From Pseudodesulfovibrio sp. JC047 (GTDB lineage: Bacteria > Desulfobacterota > Desulfovibrionia > Desulfovibrionales > Desulfovibrionaceae): a DNA stretch of 64,000 nt. The stretch is from assembly GCF_010468615.1 (NCBI RefSeq), contig NZ_WUEH01000007.1, forward strand, positions 97,766-161,765, read 5' to 3'. Each line of letters opens with the position of its first letter. Positions within the stretch are counted from its first letter, which is position 1. The translations under genes and the position numbers were made by a program. The notes under the pieces were generated by a model. It had not been told where the DNA came from and did no database searches. It saw only the letters and a program-made list of their open reading frames with translations. This document shows, piece by piece, positions 45,742 through 57,841 of this stretch.

Positions 45742-45776
45742 AAAATAAATAAATTAAAATTTAAAAAAAAGAGGTA

Positions 45777-45802
45777 TTCACTAGTATGAAAGATTTAAGA
45801 AT
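45777..45802 (+). promoter_or_regulatory. Guide target site: TTC PAM plus 23-base protospacer over the start codon
   Basis: TTC at 45777-45779 is the type I-C PAM. Positions 1-23 from 45780 match the pseudo-spacer at 19 positions; mismatches are at 6, 7, 12 and 18. Type I guides do not pair at every sixth position, so effective pairing is broken only at 7. The ATG of the small gene is protospacer positions 7-9. Confidence 0.75.
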
Positions 45803-46010
45803 AGACCTTGAAGGTCGGTTGAACACAGTCGGTGAGCGTATCAAAATGAGTTTTTCATTCGACATGGACGGTCAAAAGAGCCCATCTGGCTTCATGAAAA
45901 TCATGATGTCGATGTTTTGGATTTTGGGTGATTTGATCAAACCTAATCCTGCGTGGTGTATTATTTTGTTTTTTTTATTCATTGTCGTTTTAGTTTTCAA
46001 ATTGGTTTAA
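45786..46010 (+). CDS. Small membrane protein, putative Cascade-repressed toxin (CreT-like)
   Basis: 74 residues. The N-terminal ~50 residues are amphipathic and partly charged (MKDLRIDLEGRLNTVGERIK); the C-terminus is one strongly hydrophobic span (CIILFFLFIVVLVFKLV). GAGG lies 11 bases upstream, and the gene has its own TTGACA promoter. It is AT-rich compared with the cas genes, suggesting transfer. No known toxin family is recognised. The toxin reading rests on the guide RNA that targets its start and on its position inside the cas operon; harmless alternatives such as an anti-phage membrane effector remain. Confidence 0.65.
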   Translation: MKDLRIDLEGRLNTVGERIKMSFSFDMDGQKSPSGFMKIMMSMFWILGDLIKPNPAWCIILFFLFIVVLVFKLV

Positions 46011-46097
46011 ATCTGACGTGATACGAAATTCGTAAGTAAATTGTCTTTGTTTTCATAACGCGTTAAAGGAAATATGTTTTTTGAATCGAATGTGTGA

Positions 46098-46151
46098 CAG
46101 CAATTCGACGGTGTCCCCGAGGCGGTTCGGCCGGAAGATTTTTTGGCGTAG
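46098..46151 (+). pseudogene. Remnant of a second cas3 3' end
   Basis: In frame, 17 codons read QQFDGVPEAVRPEDFLA and stop, aligning with the intact Cas3 end GLTFPKAAQPEDFLA. The codons before are closed by TGA. This is a diverged duplicate of the cas3 tail, located just before cas5, and it marks the right edge of inserted DNA. Confidence 0.75.
46130..46150 (+). repeat. Direct repeat, right copy
   Basis: Identical over 21 bases to 45573-45593; bases just upstream are similar but not identical (GGCGG shared). It lies 28 bases before the cas5 start. Confidence 0.8.
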
Positions 46152-46178
46152 TCATCTATAAACACGGAGGTGTGATTC

Positions 46179-46835
46179 GTGTCTGGAATACAACTGAGGG
46201 TTTGGGGTGAATATGCGTGTTTCACGCGCCCCGAAATGAAAGTGGAGCGCGTCAGCTATGATGTCATGACGCCCTCGGCGGCCCGGGGCATCCTGGAGGC
46301 GATCTATTGGAAACCCGCGATTCGGTGGGTCATTGATCGAATTCATGTCATGAAGCCGGTTCGGTTTGACAACATTCGTCGAAACGAAGTGTCTACCGTG
46401 GTGCCGCTCAGTGGGAAAGCTGGCGTGAATGCGGCCATGAAAGGCGGGACCAATCCGGTTCGCCTGTTCGTGGAAGAGTGTCGCCAGCAACGGGCGGCCA
46501 TGGTGCTGCGGGATGTCGAGTACGTCATCGAGGCGCATTTCGAATACACGTCTGCCGAGGACCGCAATGACGGCAAGCATTTGGACATGTTCAATCGGCG
46601 GGCCAAAAAAGGACAGTGCTTTCATCGGCCATATCTTGGCTGTCGGGAGTTTGCCGCGTTTTTCGAGCCTGTCTCGGGTGCGATCCCCGTATCGCCATTG
46701 GCTCGGGATACCGCGCGCGATCTTGGCTGGATGCTGTATGACATCAACTATGCGGCGGATATGACACCATTCTTTTTCCGCCCGACGTTGGAAAACGGCA
46801 TTGTCGATTGTCGGAAAGGCGGGGTGACCGCATGA
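46179..46835 (+). CDS. cas5c: Cas5c (Cas5d), type I-C pre-crRNA processing subunit
   Basis: 218 residues starting at GTG with GGAGG upstream. Family features: GEYACFTRPEMKVERVSYDV, TPSAARGILEAIYWKP, and the C-terminal Gly-Cys-Arg-Glu-Phe segment LGCREFAAFF. In type I-C this protein replaces Cas6, cutting the repeat hairpin and keeping the 5' handle. The four-base overlap ATGA couples it to cas8c. Confidence 0.94.
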   Translation: MSGIQLRVWGEYACFTRPEMKVERVSYDVMTPSAARGILEAIYWKPAIRWVIDRIHVMKPVRFDNIRRNEVSTVVPLSGKAGVNAAMKGGTNPVRLFVEECRQQRAAMVLRDVEYVIEAHFEYTSAEDRNDGKHLDMFNRRAKKGQCFHRPYLGCREFAAFFEPVSGAIPVSPLARDTARDLGWMLYDINYAADMTPFFFRPTLENGIVDCRKGGVTA

Positions 46836-48547
46836 TCCTGTACGCATTGTCTCAATACTATCAACGATTGTTGGACGACTCGGAAGCCACTGTCTCGGAC
46901 TATGGCTTTGGCCGGCAGGGCGTGCATTTCTGCCTGTCCATTTCGCCGGAAGGCGACTTGATGGGCCGTCCTCTAGATTTGCGTGATGAAAAGGGGCGGG
47001 CAAAGAAAATCGAAGTGCCGGGTCCTATGCTGAGAGCCGCTGGCGTTGCTTCCAATTTTGCCTGGGATAATACCGGCTACGTGCTCGGTGCAGATGCCAA
47101 AGGAAAGCCGGAGCGCACGGCGGAAACCCATGCCGCGTTCAAGAGCTTGGTCAAAACCGTCTTGGACGGGGTGGACGACATCGGTGCGAAGGCGTTGGTG
47201 GCCTTCCTTGAAAAATGGGACCCGGCGCAGGCAGAGACCCTGCCAGACTGGGAAGAAATGATCGGGTGGAATATCGTGTTCATGCTCGATGGCGAACCTG
47301 GATATCTGCACGACCGGCCCGCTTTTCGCGAGGCGTGGGTGCGCCATTTGGCTGCGGATACGAGCAAGCCGACCGGGATGTGTCTGGTCACTGGCGAGAC
47401 AGGCAACATTGCGTTGACGCATCCCAAAATCAAAGGGGTTCCCGGTTCGCAAATGGCCGGAGCGTCACTTGTTTCATTCAATATTGATTCGGCTGAATCC
47501 TTTGGGAAGAAACAGAGTTTGAACGCGCCGGTGTCGGACCATGCCGCGTTCGCGTACACCACGGCATTGAATTACCTGCTGGAGGCGGACAACGGTCACA
47601 AGGTGCAGCTCGGTGAGACAACCATTGTGTTCTGGTCGGATGGTGCTGACGAGGCCGAAAAACTGTTTGGTTGCGGCATTGGTGCCAAGCGGGCTGACGA
47701 TGAAACGTTGGTGACCCGGTTGGAATTGTATCTGTCCGCACTTGTTCAAGGACAGTTCCCGGATGCCTTGGGTTCCGCAGAAACGCCATTTTACGTCCTC
47801 GGGATTTCGCCCAATGCGGCGCGGCTGTCCGTGCGGTTCTGGTTGGTCGGAACCGTGGGCAGCATGGCGGAGAATTTGGGCGCGCATTATCGGGCCTTGG
47901 CTATCAAACCCCGGTTCGACACGGATTTCGCCCATCCGTCACCATGGCAGTTATTGCGGGAACTGGCCCCGCAACGAGATGGAAAGAACATTTCGCCATT
48001 ACTTTCCGGGCAGTTTGTCCGGGCCATAACCCTTGGTCAGCCGTATCCACAGACCATCTTGACCGCTGCGCTTGGGCGTATTCGGATTGACAAGGAAATG
48101 AATTATCTGCGGGCGGCACTCATCAAGGCTTTTCTTGTTCGCAACAGGAATCAGGAGATTCATATGACACTTGATACGACAAATACGGATATCGGATATC
48201 GGTTCGGCAGGCTGTTTGCCATTGTGGAGCGGATTCAGGAATTAGCCATCAAGAATGCGAATGCCACAGTTCGCGATCGCTTTTTTGCCTCGGCAATGGC
48301 CACCCCCGGCCGGACGTTCCCTGTCATTCTGAAAAATGCTCAACACGGGTTGGCAAAGATTCGAAAGGATTCCAAGGGAATGGCCATTAATTTGGAAAAA
48401 CAGATTCAGGAAATCGTGGGCGGTTTGGATTCGACCGTTGGTTTCCCGTCGTCTCTGTCCTCGGAAAAACAGGGCCTGTTCATTATTGGTTACTATCAGC
48501 AGCGACAGGATTTTTTTACAAAAAAAGATGAAAAATTGGAGGATTAG
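46832..48547 (+). CDS. cas8c: Cas8c (Csd1), large subunit of type I-C Cascade
   Basis: 571 residues: MILYALSQYYQRLL at the start, LVTGETGNIALTHPKIKGVP in the middle and the Csd1 C-terminal helical part. It recognises the PAM and recruits Cas3. The ATG at 46832 overlaps the cas5c stop. A second protein, Cas11c, is probably made from an internal start at 48164. Confidence 0.94.
   Translation: MILYALSQYYQRLLDDSEATVSDYGFGRQGVHFCLSISPEGDLMGRPLDLRDEKGRAKKIEVPGPMLRAAGVASNFAWDNTGYVLGADAKGKPERTAETHAAFKSLVKTVLDGVDDIGAKALVAFLEKWDPAQAETLPDWEEMIGWNIVFMLDGEPGYLHDRPAFREAWVRHLAADTSKPTGMCLVTGETGNIALTHPKIKGVPGSQMAGASLVSFNIDSAESFGKKQSLNAPVSDHAAFAYTTALNYLLEADNGHKVQLGETTIVFWSDGADEAEKLFGCGIGAKRADDETLVTRLELYLSALVQGQFPDALGSAETPFYVLGISPNAARLSVRFWLVGTVGSMAENLGAHYRALAIKPRFDTDFAHPSPWQLLRELAPQRDGKNISPLLSGQFVRAITLGQPYPQTILTAALGRIRIDKEMNYLRAALIKAFLVRNRNQEIHMTLDTTNTDIGYRFGRLFAIVERIQELAIKNANATVRDRFFASAMATPGRTFPVILKNAQHGLAKIRKDSKGMAINLEKQIQEIVGGLDSTVGFPSSLSSEKQGLFIIGYYQQRQDFFTKKDEKLED
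48164..48547 (+). CDS. cas11c: Cas11c, small Cascade subunit from an internal start in cas8c
   Basis: An in-frame ATG (MTLDTTNTDIGYRFGRLFA) within cas8c has AGGAG six bases upstream. The product would be 127 mostly helical residues, the size of the small subunit. Type I-C systems, including that of D. vulgaris, are known to make Cas11c this way. Translation here is inferred from the strong internal ribosome site. Confidence 0.8.
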   Translation: MTLDTTNTDIGYRFGRLFAIVERIQELAIKNANATVRDRFFASAMATPGRTFPVILKNAQHGLAKIRKDSKGMAINLEKQIQEIVGGLDSTVGFPSSLSSEKQGLFIIGYYQQRQDFFTKKDEKLED

Positions 48548-48550
48548 ATC

Positions 48551-49429
48551 ATGACAGCTCTCTCGAATCGCTATGAATTCGTCTACCTTTTCGACGTGGA
48601 AAACGGCAACCCCAATGGCGACCCGGACGCTGGCAACACCCCGCGTATCGATCCGGAAACCGGGCATGGTCTGGTCACGGATGTCTGCCTGAAACGAAAG
48701 ATTCGGAATTATGTGGATATCGCGAAATCCGGTGCAGAAGGGTACAATATCTACGTGGCGGAAAAAGGGGTGTTGTCCCTGACCCGTCAGCCTGCCTATG
48801 ACACGGAAGAGGTCAAGAATCTCAAGAAGAAAGAGGACAAAGTGGCGGCGGCCCGACAGTGGATGTGCCGGAATTTCTTTGATGTCCGGACCTTTGGCGC
48901 GGTCATGTCCACCACGCTGAATAATTGTGGGCAGGTCCGTGGTCCGGTGCAGTTGACCTTTGCCAAGAGCATTGAGCCGATCATTCCATCCGAAGTGGCC
49001 ATCACCCGTATGGCCGTGGAGACGGAAAAGGAAGCCAAGGCGCAGGACGGGGACAATCGCACCATGGGCCGCAAACATATCGTGCCATATGCCTTGTATC
49101 GTGCCGAAGGGTTCATTTCCGCACATTTGGCGGACGGCGACAAGGGCACCGGCTTTTCTGACAAGGATGTCGAGTTGTTGTGGCAGGCTCTGGCAAATAT
49201 GTTCGATCACGATCACTCCGCAGCGCGTGGCAAGATGAGTGCGCGCGGCCTGATTGTGTTCAAGCATCGGGACGCCCTTGGCAACGCTCCGGCACATAAA
49301 TTATTCGATGCCGTGTCAGTCTCACGGACTGGCGACGGGTCCGGCCCGGCCAGAGCCTTTGGTGATTATGCGGTTGCCGTGGATGAAGCCGGTCTCCCGG
49401 ACGGCGTTGACGTGGACGTGAAGTTCTAG
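48551..49429 (+). CDS. cas7c: Cas7c (Csd2), crRNA backbone subunit
   Basis: 292 residues: FVYLFDVENGNPNGDPDAGN at the start, RTFGAVMST-like FDVRTFGAVMST, and TRMAVETEKEAKAQ. Six or seven copies coat the crRNA spacer in Cascade. It starts 3 bases after cas8c. Confidence 0.95.
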   Translation: MTALSNRYEFVYLFDVENGNPNGDPDAGNTPRIDPETGHGLVTDVCLKRKIRNYVDIAKSGAEGYNIYVAEKGVLSLTRQPAYDTEEVKNLKKKEDKVAAARQWMCRNFFDVRTFGAVMSTTLNNCGQVRGPVQLTFAKSIEPIIPSEVAITRMAVETEKEAKAQDGDNRTMGRKHIVPYALYRAEGFISAHLADGDKGTGFSDKDVELLWQALANMFDHDHSAARGKMSARGLIVFKHRDALGNAPAHKLFDAVSVSRTGDGSGPARAFGDYAVAVDEAGLPDGVDVDVKF

Positions 49430-49431
49430 CC

Positions 49432-50043
49432 ATGCCGAATACCCTGCCTCTTTCCGCATTGCAGCATTATATGTACTGCCCACGGCAGTGCGCGCTGATT
49501 CATGTGGAAAAAGTCTGGGTGGAAAACAGGTTCACGGCTGAAGGACGATTGTTGCACCTCCGCGCCGATTCCGGGGTTCCCGGTCGGCGCGGAGGCATTG
49601 CCGAAGACCGGGCTGTCCCGCTTCGGAGCGATCGGCTGGGCCTGTACGGGATCGCCGATGTGGTGGAGATGCGACCGAATTCGACCGGGCAGGACGTTCC
49701 CTATCCTGTCGAATACAAACGCGGTCAGCCCAAGGTCGATGCCTGTGATCGGGTGCAGGTGTGTGCGCAGGCCATGTGTTTGGAAGAAATGCTTGGCGTG
49801 CGCATTGAGCAGGGGGCGATTTTTTATGGAAAACCGCGTCGGCGCGAGATCGTGCTTTTGGACACGGACCTGCGGGAACTGGTTGAGCGCATATGTGCGG
49901 ATATCCATGTCATGGTCGAGGAAAGGCGCGTCCCGGATGCCGAGTATGGCCCGGCGTGTCGAGGCTGTTCGTTGAAAAGTGAGTGTATGCCGAAGACCAC
50001 GAAACGGGTTGCGCAGTATATAAAGAAGTATCTGGAATCATGA
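49432..50043 (+). CDS. cas4: Cas4 exonuclease of the adaptation module
   Basis: 203 residues. The first cysteine is in MYCPRQCALIHVEK and the closing three in CRGCSLKSEC, the ligands of an Fe-S cluster. RecB-type nuclease residues are visible in GIADVVEM and VEYKRGQPK. It trims prespacers and selects PAM-containing ends with Cas1-Cas2. It overlaps cas1 by four bases. Confidence 0.94.
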   Translation: MPNTLPLSALQHYMYCPRQCALIHVEKVWVENRFTAEGRLLHLRADSGVPGRRGGIAEDRAVPLRSDRLGLYGIADVVEMRPNSTGQDVPYPVEYKRGQPKVDACDRVQVCAQAMCLEEMLGVRIEQGAIFYGKPRRREIVLLDTDLRELVERICADIHVMVEERRVPDAEYGPACRGCSLKSECMPKTTKRVAQYIKKYLES

Positions 50044-51071
50044 AGAAACTTTTGAATACATTGTATGTCTCTTCACAGGGCAGTTACCTATCGAAAGACG
50101 GTGAATGTGTCGTGGTGCGGAGTGAGGACGGTCAGAAAAAACGGTTCCCGATCCATGTCCTTGACGGTGTGGTGTGCTTTGGCAATGTCCTGTGCAGTCC
50201 GTTTTTGCTGGGCCATTGTGCGGATAAAGGCGTTGCGGTTTCGTTCCTGACGGAATGGGGGCGATTTCTGGCCAGTGTCCGAGGGCCGCAAAGTGGTAAT
50301 GTGCTGTTGCGACGAGCGCAATATCGCATGGCGGATGACTGCGAGAGTTCGGCAGAGATTGCCCGTGCCTGCATCATCGGAAAGATCGTGAATTCTCGGG
50401 CCGTGCTACGTCGATGCGTGCGGGACCATGGAGATCGGATTGATCGGGAGGCTCTTTCAGCCACCGTTGGGGTTTTGGATGATTGTACCCGTCGATTGCA
50501 GACACCACTTTTGTTGGATGAAGCGCGTGGTATGGAAGGGCAGGCCGCCAACGCCTATTTTTCCGTGTTTTCCCAGATGATTTTGCAAAATCGGGATGTG
50601 TTTACATTTACGGGTCGAAATCGCCGTCCTCCGGTGGATATCGTCAACTGCCTGTTGTCGTTCGTGTATACACTCTTGGCGCACGATATTCGGTCCGCGC
50701 TCGAAGCGGTCGGGCTTGATCCGCAGGTGGGGTTTTTGCATCGGGATAGACCAGGCCGTCCCGGGTTGGCCTTGGATATGATGGAAGAATTCCGAGCTGT
50801 TTTGGCCGATCGGTTGGTGTTGTCGCTGTTGAATCGTGGCGAAGTGCGAGAAAGGGGATTTGTCCGCAAGGAAAGCGGAGCGGTGTTCATGGATGATGAG
50901 ACGCGAAAGGTGGTGCTGACAGGGTGGCAGAAGCGTAAACAGTCAGAGGTGACGCATCCGTTTCTCAAGGAAAAAATGGCGTTCGGACTGGTTTTTCATG
51001 TGCAGGCGAAACTCTTGGCGCGGTGCATTCGTCATGATTTGGATGGATATCCACCTTTTTTCTGGAAGTGA
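50040..51071 (+). CDS. cas1: Cas1 integrase
   Basis: 343 residues from the ATG overlapping the cas4 stop. Active-site residues are E166 (RGMEGQAA), H234 (GFLHRDRPGR) and acidic D246-E250 (ALDMMEEF). It inserts new spacers at the leader end of the array with Cas2. Confidence 0.96.
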   Translation: MKKLLNTLYVSSQGSYLSKDGECVVVRSEDGQKKRFPIHVLDGVVCFGNVLCSPFLLGHCADKGVAVSFLTEWGRFLASVRGPQSGNVLLRRAQYRMADDCESSAEIARACIIGKIVNSRAVLRRCVRDHGDRIDREALSATVGVLDDCTRRLQTPLLLDEARGMEGQAANAYFSVFSQMILQNRDVFTFTGRNRRPPVDIVNCLLSFVYTLLAHDIRSALEAVGLDPQVGFLHRDRPGRPGLALDMMEEFRAVLADRLVLSLLNRGEVRERGFVRKESGAVFMDDETRKVVLTGWQKRKQSEVTHPFLKEKMAFGLVFHVQAKLLARCIRHDLDGYPPFFWK

Positions 51072-51073
51072 GT

Positions 51074-51367
51074 ATGCTTGTTTTGGTGAGTTATGATGTG
51101 AGTTTCGAGGATTCCGGCGGTCAGAAACGGCTCCGGCGGATAGCGAAAATTTGCGAGAATTTTGGCCAACGGGTTCAATATTCGGTTTTCGAATGCGTGG
51201 TTGATCCGGCGCAATGGGCACAACTTCGACACCGCTTGCTCGAAGCGTACAAGGAAGATGCTGATAGCCTCCGTTTTTATTTTTTGGGAAAAAACTGGCA
51301 ACGTCGGGTGGAACATCACGGTGCCGGGGATACCTATGATCCTGAAACGGATACGCTTATCGTGTAG
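51074..51367 (+). CDS. cas2: Cas2
   Basis: 97 residues: MLVLVSYDVSFEDSGGQKRL with the conserved Asp at the end of the first strand, and QRVQYSVFECVVDPAQW. The ATG at 51074 suits the ribosome site better than the GTG at 51068 that overlaps the cas1 stop. Confidence 0.94.
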   Translation: MLVLVSYDVSFEDSGGQKRLRRIAKICENFGQRVQYSVFECVVDPAQWAQLRHRLLEAYKEDADSLRFYFLGKNWQRRVEHHGAGDTYDPETDTLIV

Positions 51368-51541
51368 TGCGAACCCCAAGCGGTCGGCAAAATCCCGGCT
51401 GATTCGCGTTTTTAATAGACAAATAAAATCAAGCTGTTATGTTTTTTATGTGCGCCTCAAAGAGGGGCTTTAGCTTTTCTTCAAGAGGTTCGCAAATTTC
51501 GGGTCATATCTCCAGACACCAAGGGGCTTGCGTGACCCACA
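51368..51541 (+). promoter_or_regulatory. CRISPR leader
   Basis: 174 bases between cas2 and the first repeat, AT-rich in its middle (TTTTTAATAGACAAATAAAA). The far repeat is degenerate, so this side is the leader with the array promoter and spacer-insertion site. Confidence 0.75.
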
Positions 51542-55669
<4,128 letters not shown>

Positions 55670-55753
55670 ACTGGGTGAATGCGTTCTCTGTGTTCAGCGA
55701 ACGGAAGAAATAGGCATTTTTGTGAGAGAGAAGAGAGAGATGGCTTTCGGTGT

Positions 55754-56416
55754 CTATTCGTTGGACTGTCTCTTTTCAAGAAGTTTGATGAGTTCATAGG
55801 TGTCTGAAACATCTAACTTCCTGAAAATATTTGTTTTATGCTTTTGAATGGTCTTGGTCGATACGAATAAACTGTTGGCCAAAGCCAGATTCTTTGTTGT
55901 TCCTTCCAATATGAGGTCAACGAGTTCACACTCTCTGGGAGTGAGAGCGGCGAGTTCTTCTTCGCGGTCATACTGTCGTCCACCATATAAATAACCACGA
56001 ATAACTTCACTCGTGACCTCGGGGCTGAGGTAGCTTTGGCCATCAAGAATACAGTTGATTGCCCGCAGTATCTCACTTCCTTCCTCTGATTTGAGCAGAT
56101 AGCCGTGACCGCCGGCCTTTAATGCGGAATATACGAAAGAACTGGAACCATGCGCTGTGACGATCAGAATACGAAGATGTGGACGAAGCGTCAGTGCCGC
56201 TTCTATGATTTGAATTCCACCGGAATTCGGCATTGAAAGATCGAGCAGAAGTAAGTCCGGTTGTTTTATTGCTATAAGATTAAGGGCTTCTTCGCCGTTC
56301 GTTGCCTCGCCGACGACATGTAAACCGTCCTGAGACTCGATAAGTTGCCGAAGCCCTTCCCGAACCAAACTATGATCGTCGGCAATTAATATCCTTTTTG
56401 GAGTCTGCATAGCCAC
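55754..56416 (-). CDS. NarL/LuxR-family response regulator
   Basis: 220 residues. The receiver has Asp59 in LLLLDLSMP and ILIADDHSLVREG; the C-terminal LuxR HTH reads LTPRECELVDLI then VSTKTIQKHKTNIFRKL. The partner kinase is probably the NarX-like protein at 57842, encoded divergently. It overlaps the small gene upstream by 47 bases. Confidence 0.92.
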   Translation of the reverse strand: MAMQTPKRILIADDHSLVREGLRQLIESQDGLHVVGEATNGEEALNLIAIKQPDLLLLDLSMPNSGGIQIIEAALTLRPHLRILIVTAHGSSSFVYSALKAGGHGYLLKSEEGSEILRAINCILDGQSYLSPEVTSEVIRGYLYGGRQYDREEELAALTPRECELVDLILEGTTKNLALANSLFVSTKTIQKHKTNIFRKLDVSDTYELIKLLEKRQSNE

Positions 56417-56603
56417 ACTTACCCGTCAAAATTTCCAATGGAGTTGAATCGTTAGTTTTATTGACCAACTGATGCAACTTCATAAGCCATTCATCGTAGG
56501 TTTTGCAATCATATATATGGAGGGCTTCTTTTTCGGAAATTTTACCGTTTTCAAGTTGCTCCAATAACCACGCATAGACAACATCTTCTTTGACACTCAC
56601 CAT
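56370..56603 (-). CDS. Small protein coupled to the NarL-type regulator
   Basis: 77 residues, MVSVKEDVVYAWLLEQLENG, mostly helical and acidic, with a Lys/Arg-rich C-terminus. AAGGAGG five bases before the ATG is one of the best ribosome sites in the window. The 47-base overlap with the regulator implies translational coupling. No family is recognised. Confidence 0.65.
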   Translation of the reverse strand: MVSVKEDVVYAWLLEQLENGKISEKEALHIYDCKTYDEWLMKLHQLVNKTNDSTPLEILTGKCGYADSKKDINCRRS

Positions 56604-56863
56604 TCCAACCTCCTTTTCCTCTTATTTATGCAAATATGGGATGCCTTGCCATGGGGTGGACTTCCACTTGTTTGGTAGGGTGGACTCTACTCTTTGAAAA
56701 ACATTTGGTAGGGGAAGAGACGCGCTTTTGCGGGATGTCTTATGAATACGAGCGTCATCGACCCTACCATGTGAAAAAATAACCATAATTTATACTCTTG
56801 CATCTATGAGTGCTTTTCTATATTCACACATCTGTACATTTGACAAAACCATGGAGATGTCAC

Positions 56864-57838
56864 ATGAAACGTATTCTTCTACTCGTCCTGTCCTGTATCC
56901 TTCTTACCGCAACATATGCTTTGGCTGGCCAAACTGAATTGACTTTTTCGTCTGGAGCCGGACCCATGGCAGGGGCTTTGAATATTGCGCGTATTCAAGG
57001 CTATATGGCTGAAAATGGGATTGATGGGAAAATTCATTCATATAAAAACGGAAAACAGAGTTTTGACAAATATTTGGCTGGAATTGATGATTTTGGTACC
57101 TGTAGTATCATTCCCATCGTTCTGACTGATTTTGATACGACGCAACATCGTCTGGTCGGGACGTTGAGCTATACGGATAATCAGACGAAGGTGCTTGTGA
57201 GAAAAAGTGCCGGGATACAGACTGTTGCTGATTTGAAAGGAAAGACTATCGCAACAGTGAATGCGACGACCGCGCATTTTTATATTTCAAAGTTCTTGGA
57301 AATCAATGGAGTGTCCTGCGATGATGTCAAAATCGTTTTTTTGACGAAAAAGGCGATGCCAGAGGCCATTGCAACCAGGCAAGTTGACGCGCTGTGTATG
57401 CATGGAATGCCTATTGAGAATGCCAAGAAACTTTTGGGAGATGACTGGGCAATTTTCGAGGATGGCACCATTCTGCGCAAATACGTGGTCATGGTTACCT
57501 CAACCAAAATGGTGACGGAAACTCCGGATACGCTTAAAGGCGTCCTGCGTGCCGTGCTCAAGGCGGACGACTTTCTTAAAAAAAATATTGATACGAGCAT
57601 CAGCATTTTGGCCAAGGATAAAAGGTATCCGCTTGCGGTCATGGATGAAACGGTTCGTCATGAAATGGATTACGACCTCAGTATTCGGCAATCCTTGTTA
57701 CTGATGTTGGAAGATGTGGAAAAATGGGCCATCGAGAATCAGTTGGTTTCCAGGAAGACACCACGCAACTATCTTGAGTTGATTGCCTTTGAGCCACTCG
57801 AAGCAATTGCTCCGAACAAAGTCACCCTGATTCATTAA
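56864..57838 (+). CDS. NMT1/SsuA-like periplasmic binding protein, sensory component
   Basis: 324 residues with a signal peptide (MKRILLLVLSCILLTATYAL, cleavage after ALAG). The fold is that of NMT1-like binding proteins: GPMAGALNIARIQGYMAENG, LKGKTIATVNATTAHFYISK. No transporter permease or ATPase adjoins; a sensor kinase starts 3 bases later. It therefore likely presents a ligand to that kinase. Confidence 0.8.
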   Translation: MKRILLLVLSCILLTATYALAGQTELTFSSGAGPMAGALNIARIQGYMAENGIDGKIHSYKNGKQSFDKYLAGIDDFGTCSIIPIVLTDFDTTQHRLVGTLSYTDNQTKVLVRKSAGIQTVADLKGKTIATVNATTAHFYISKFLEINGVSCDDVKIVFLTKKAMPEAIATRQVDALCMHGMPIENAKKLLGDDWAIFEDGTILRKYVVMVTSTKMVTETPDTLKGVLRAVLKADDFLKKNIDTSISILAKDKRYPLAVMDETVRHEMDYDLSIRQSLLLMLEDVEKWAIENQLVSRKTPRNYLELIAFEPLEAIAPNKVTLIH

Positions 57839-57841
57839 TCG

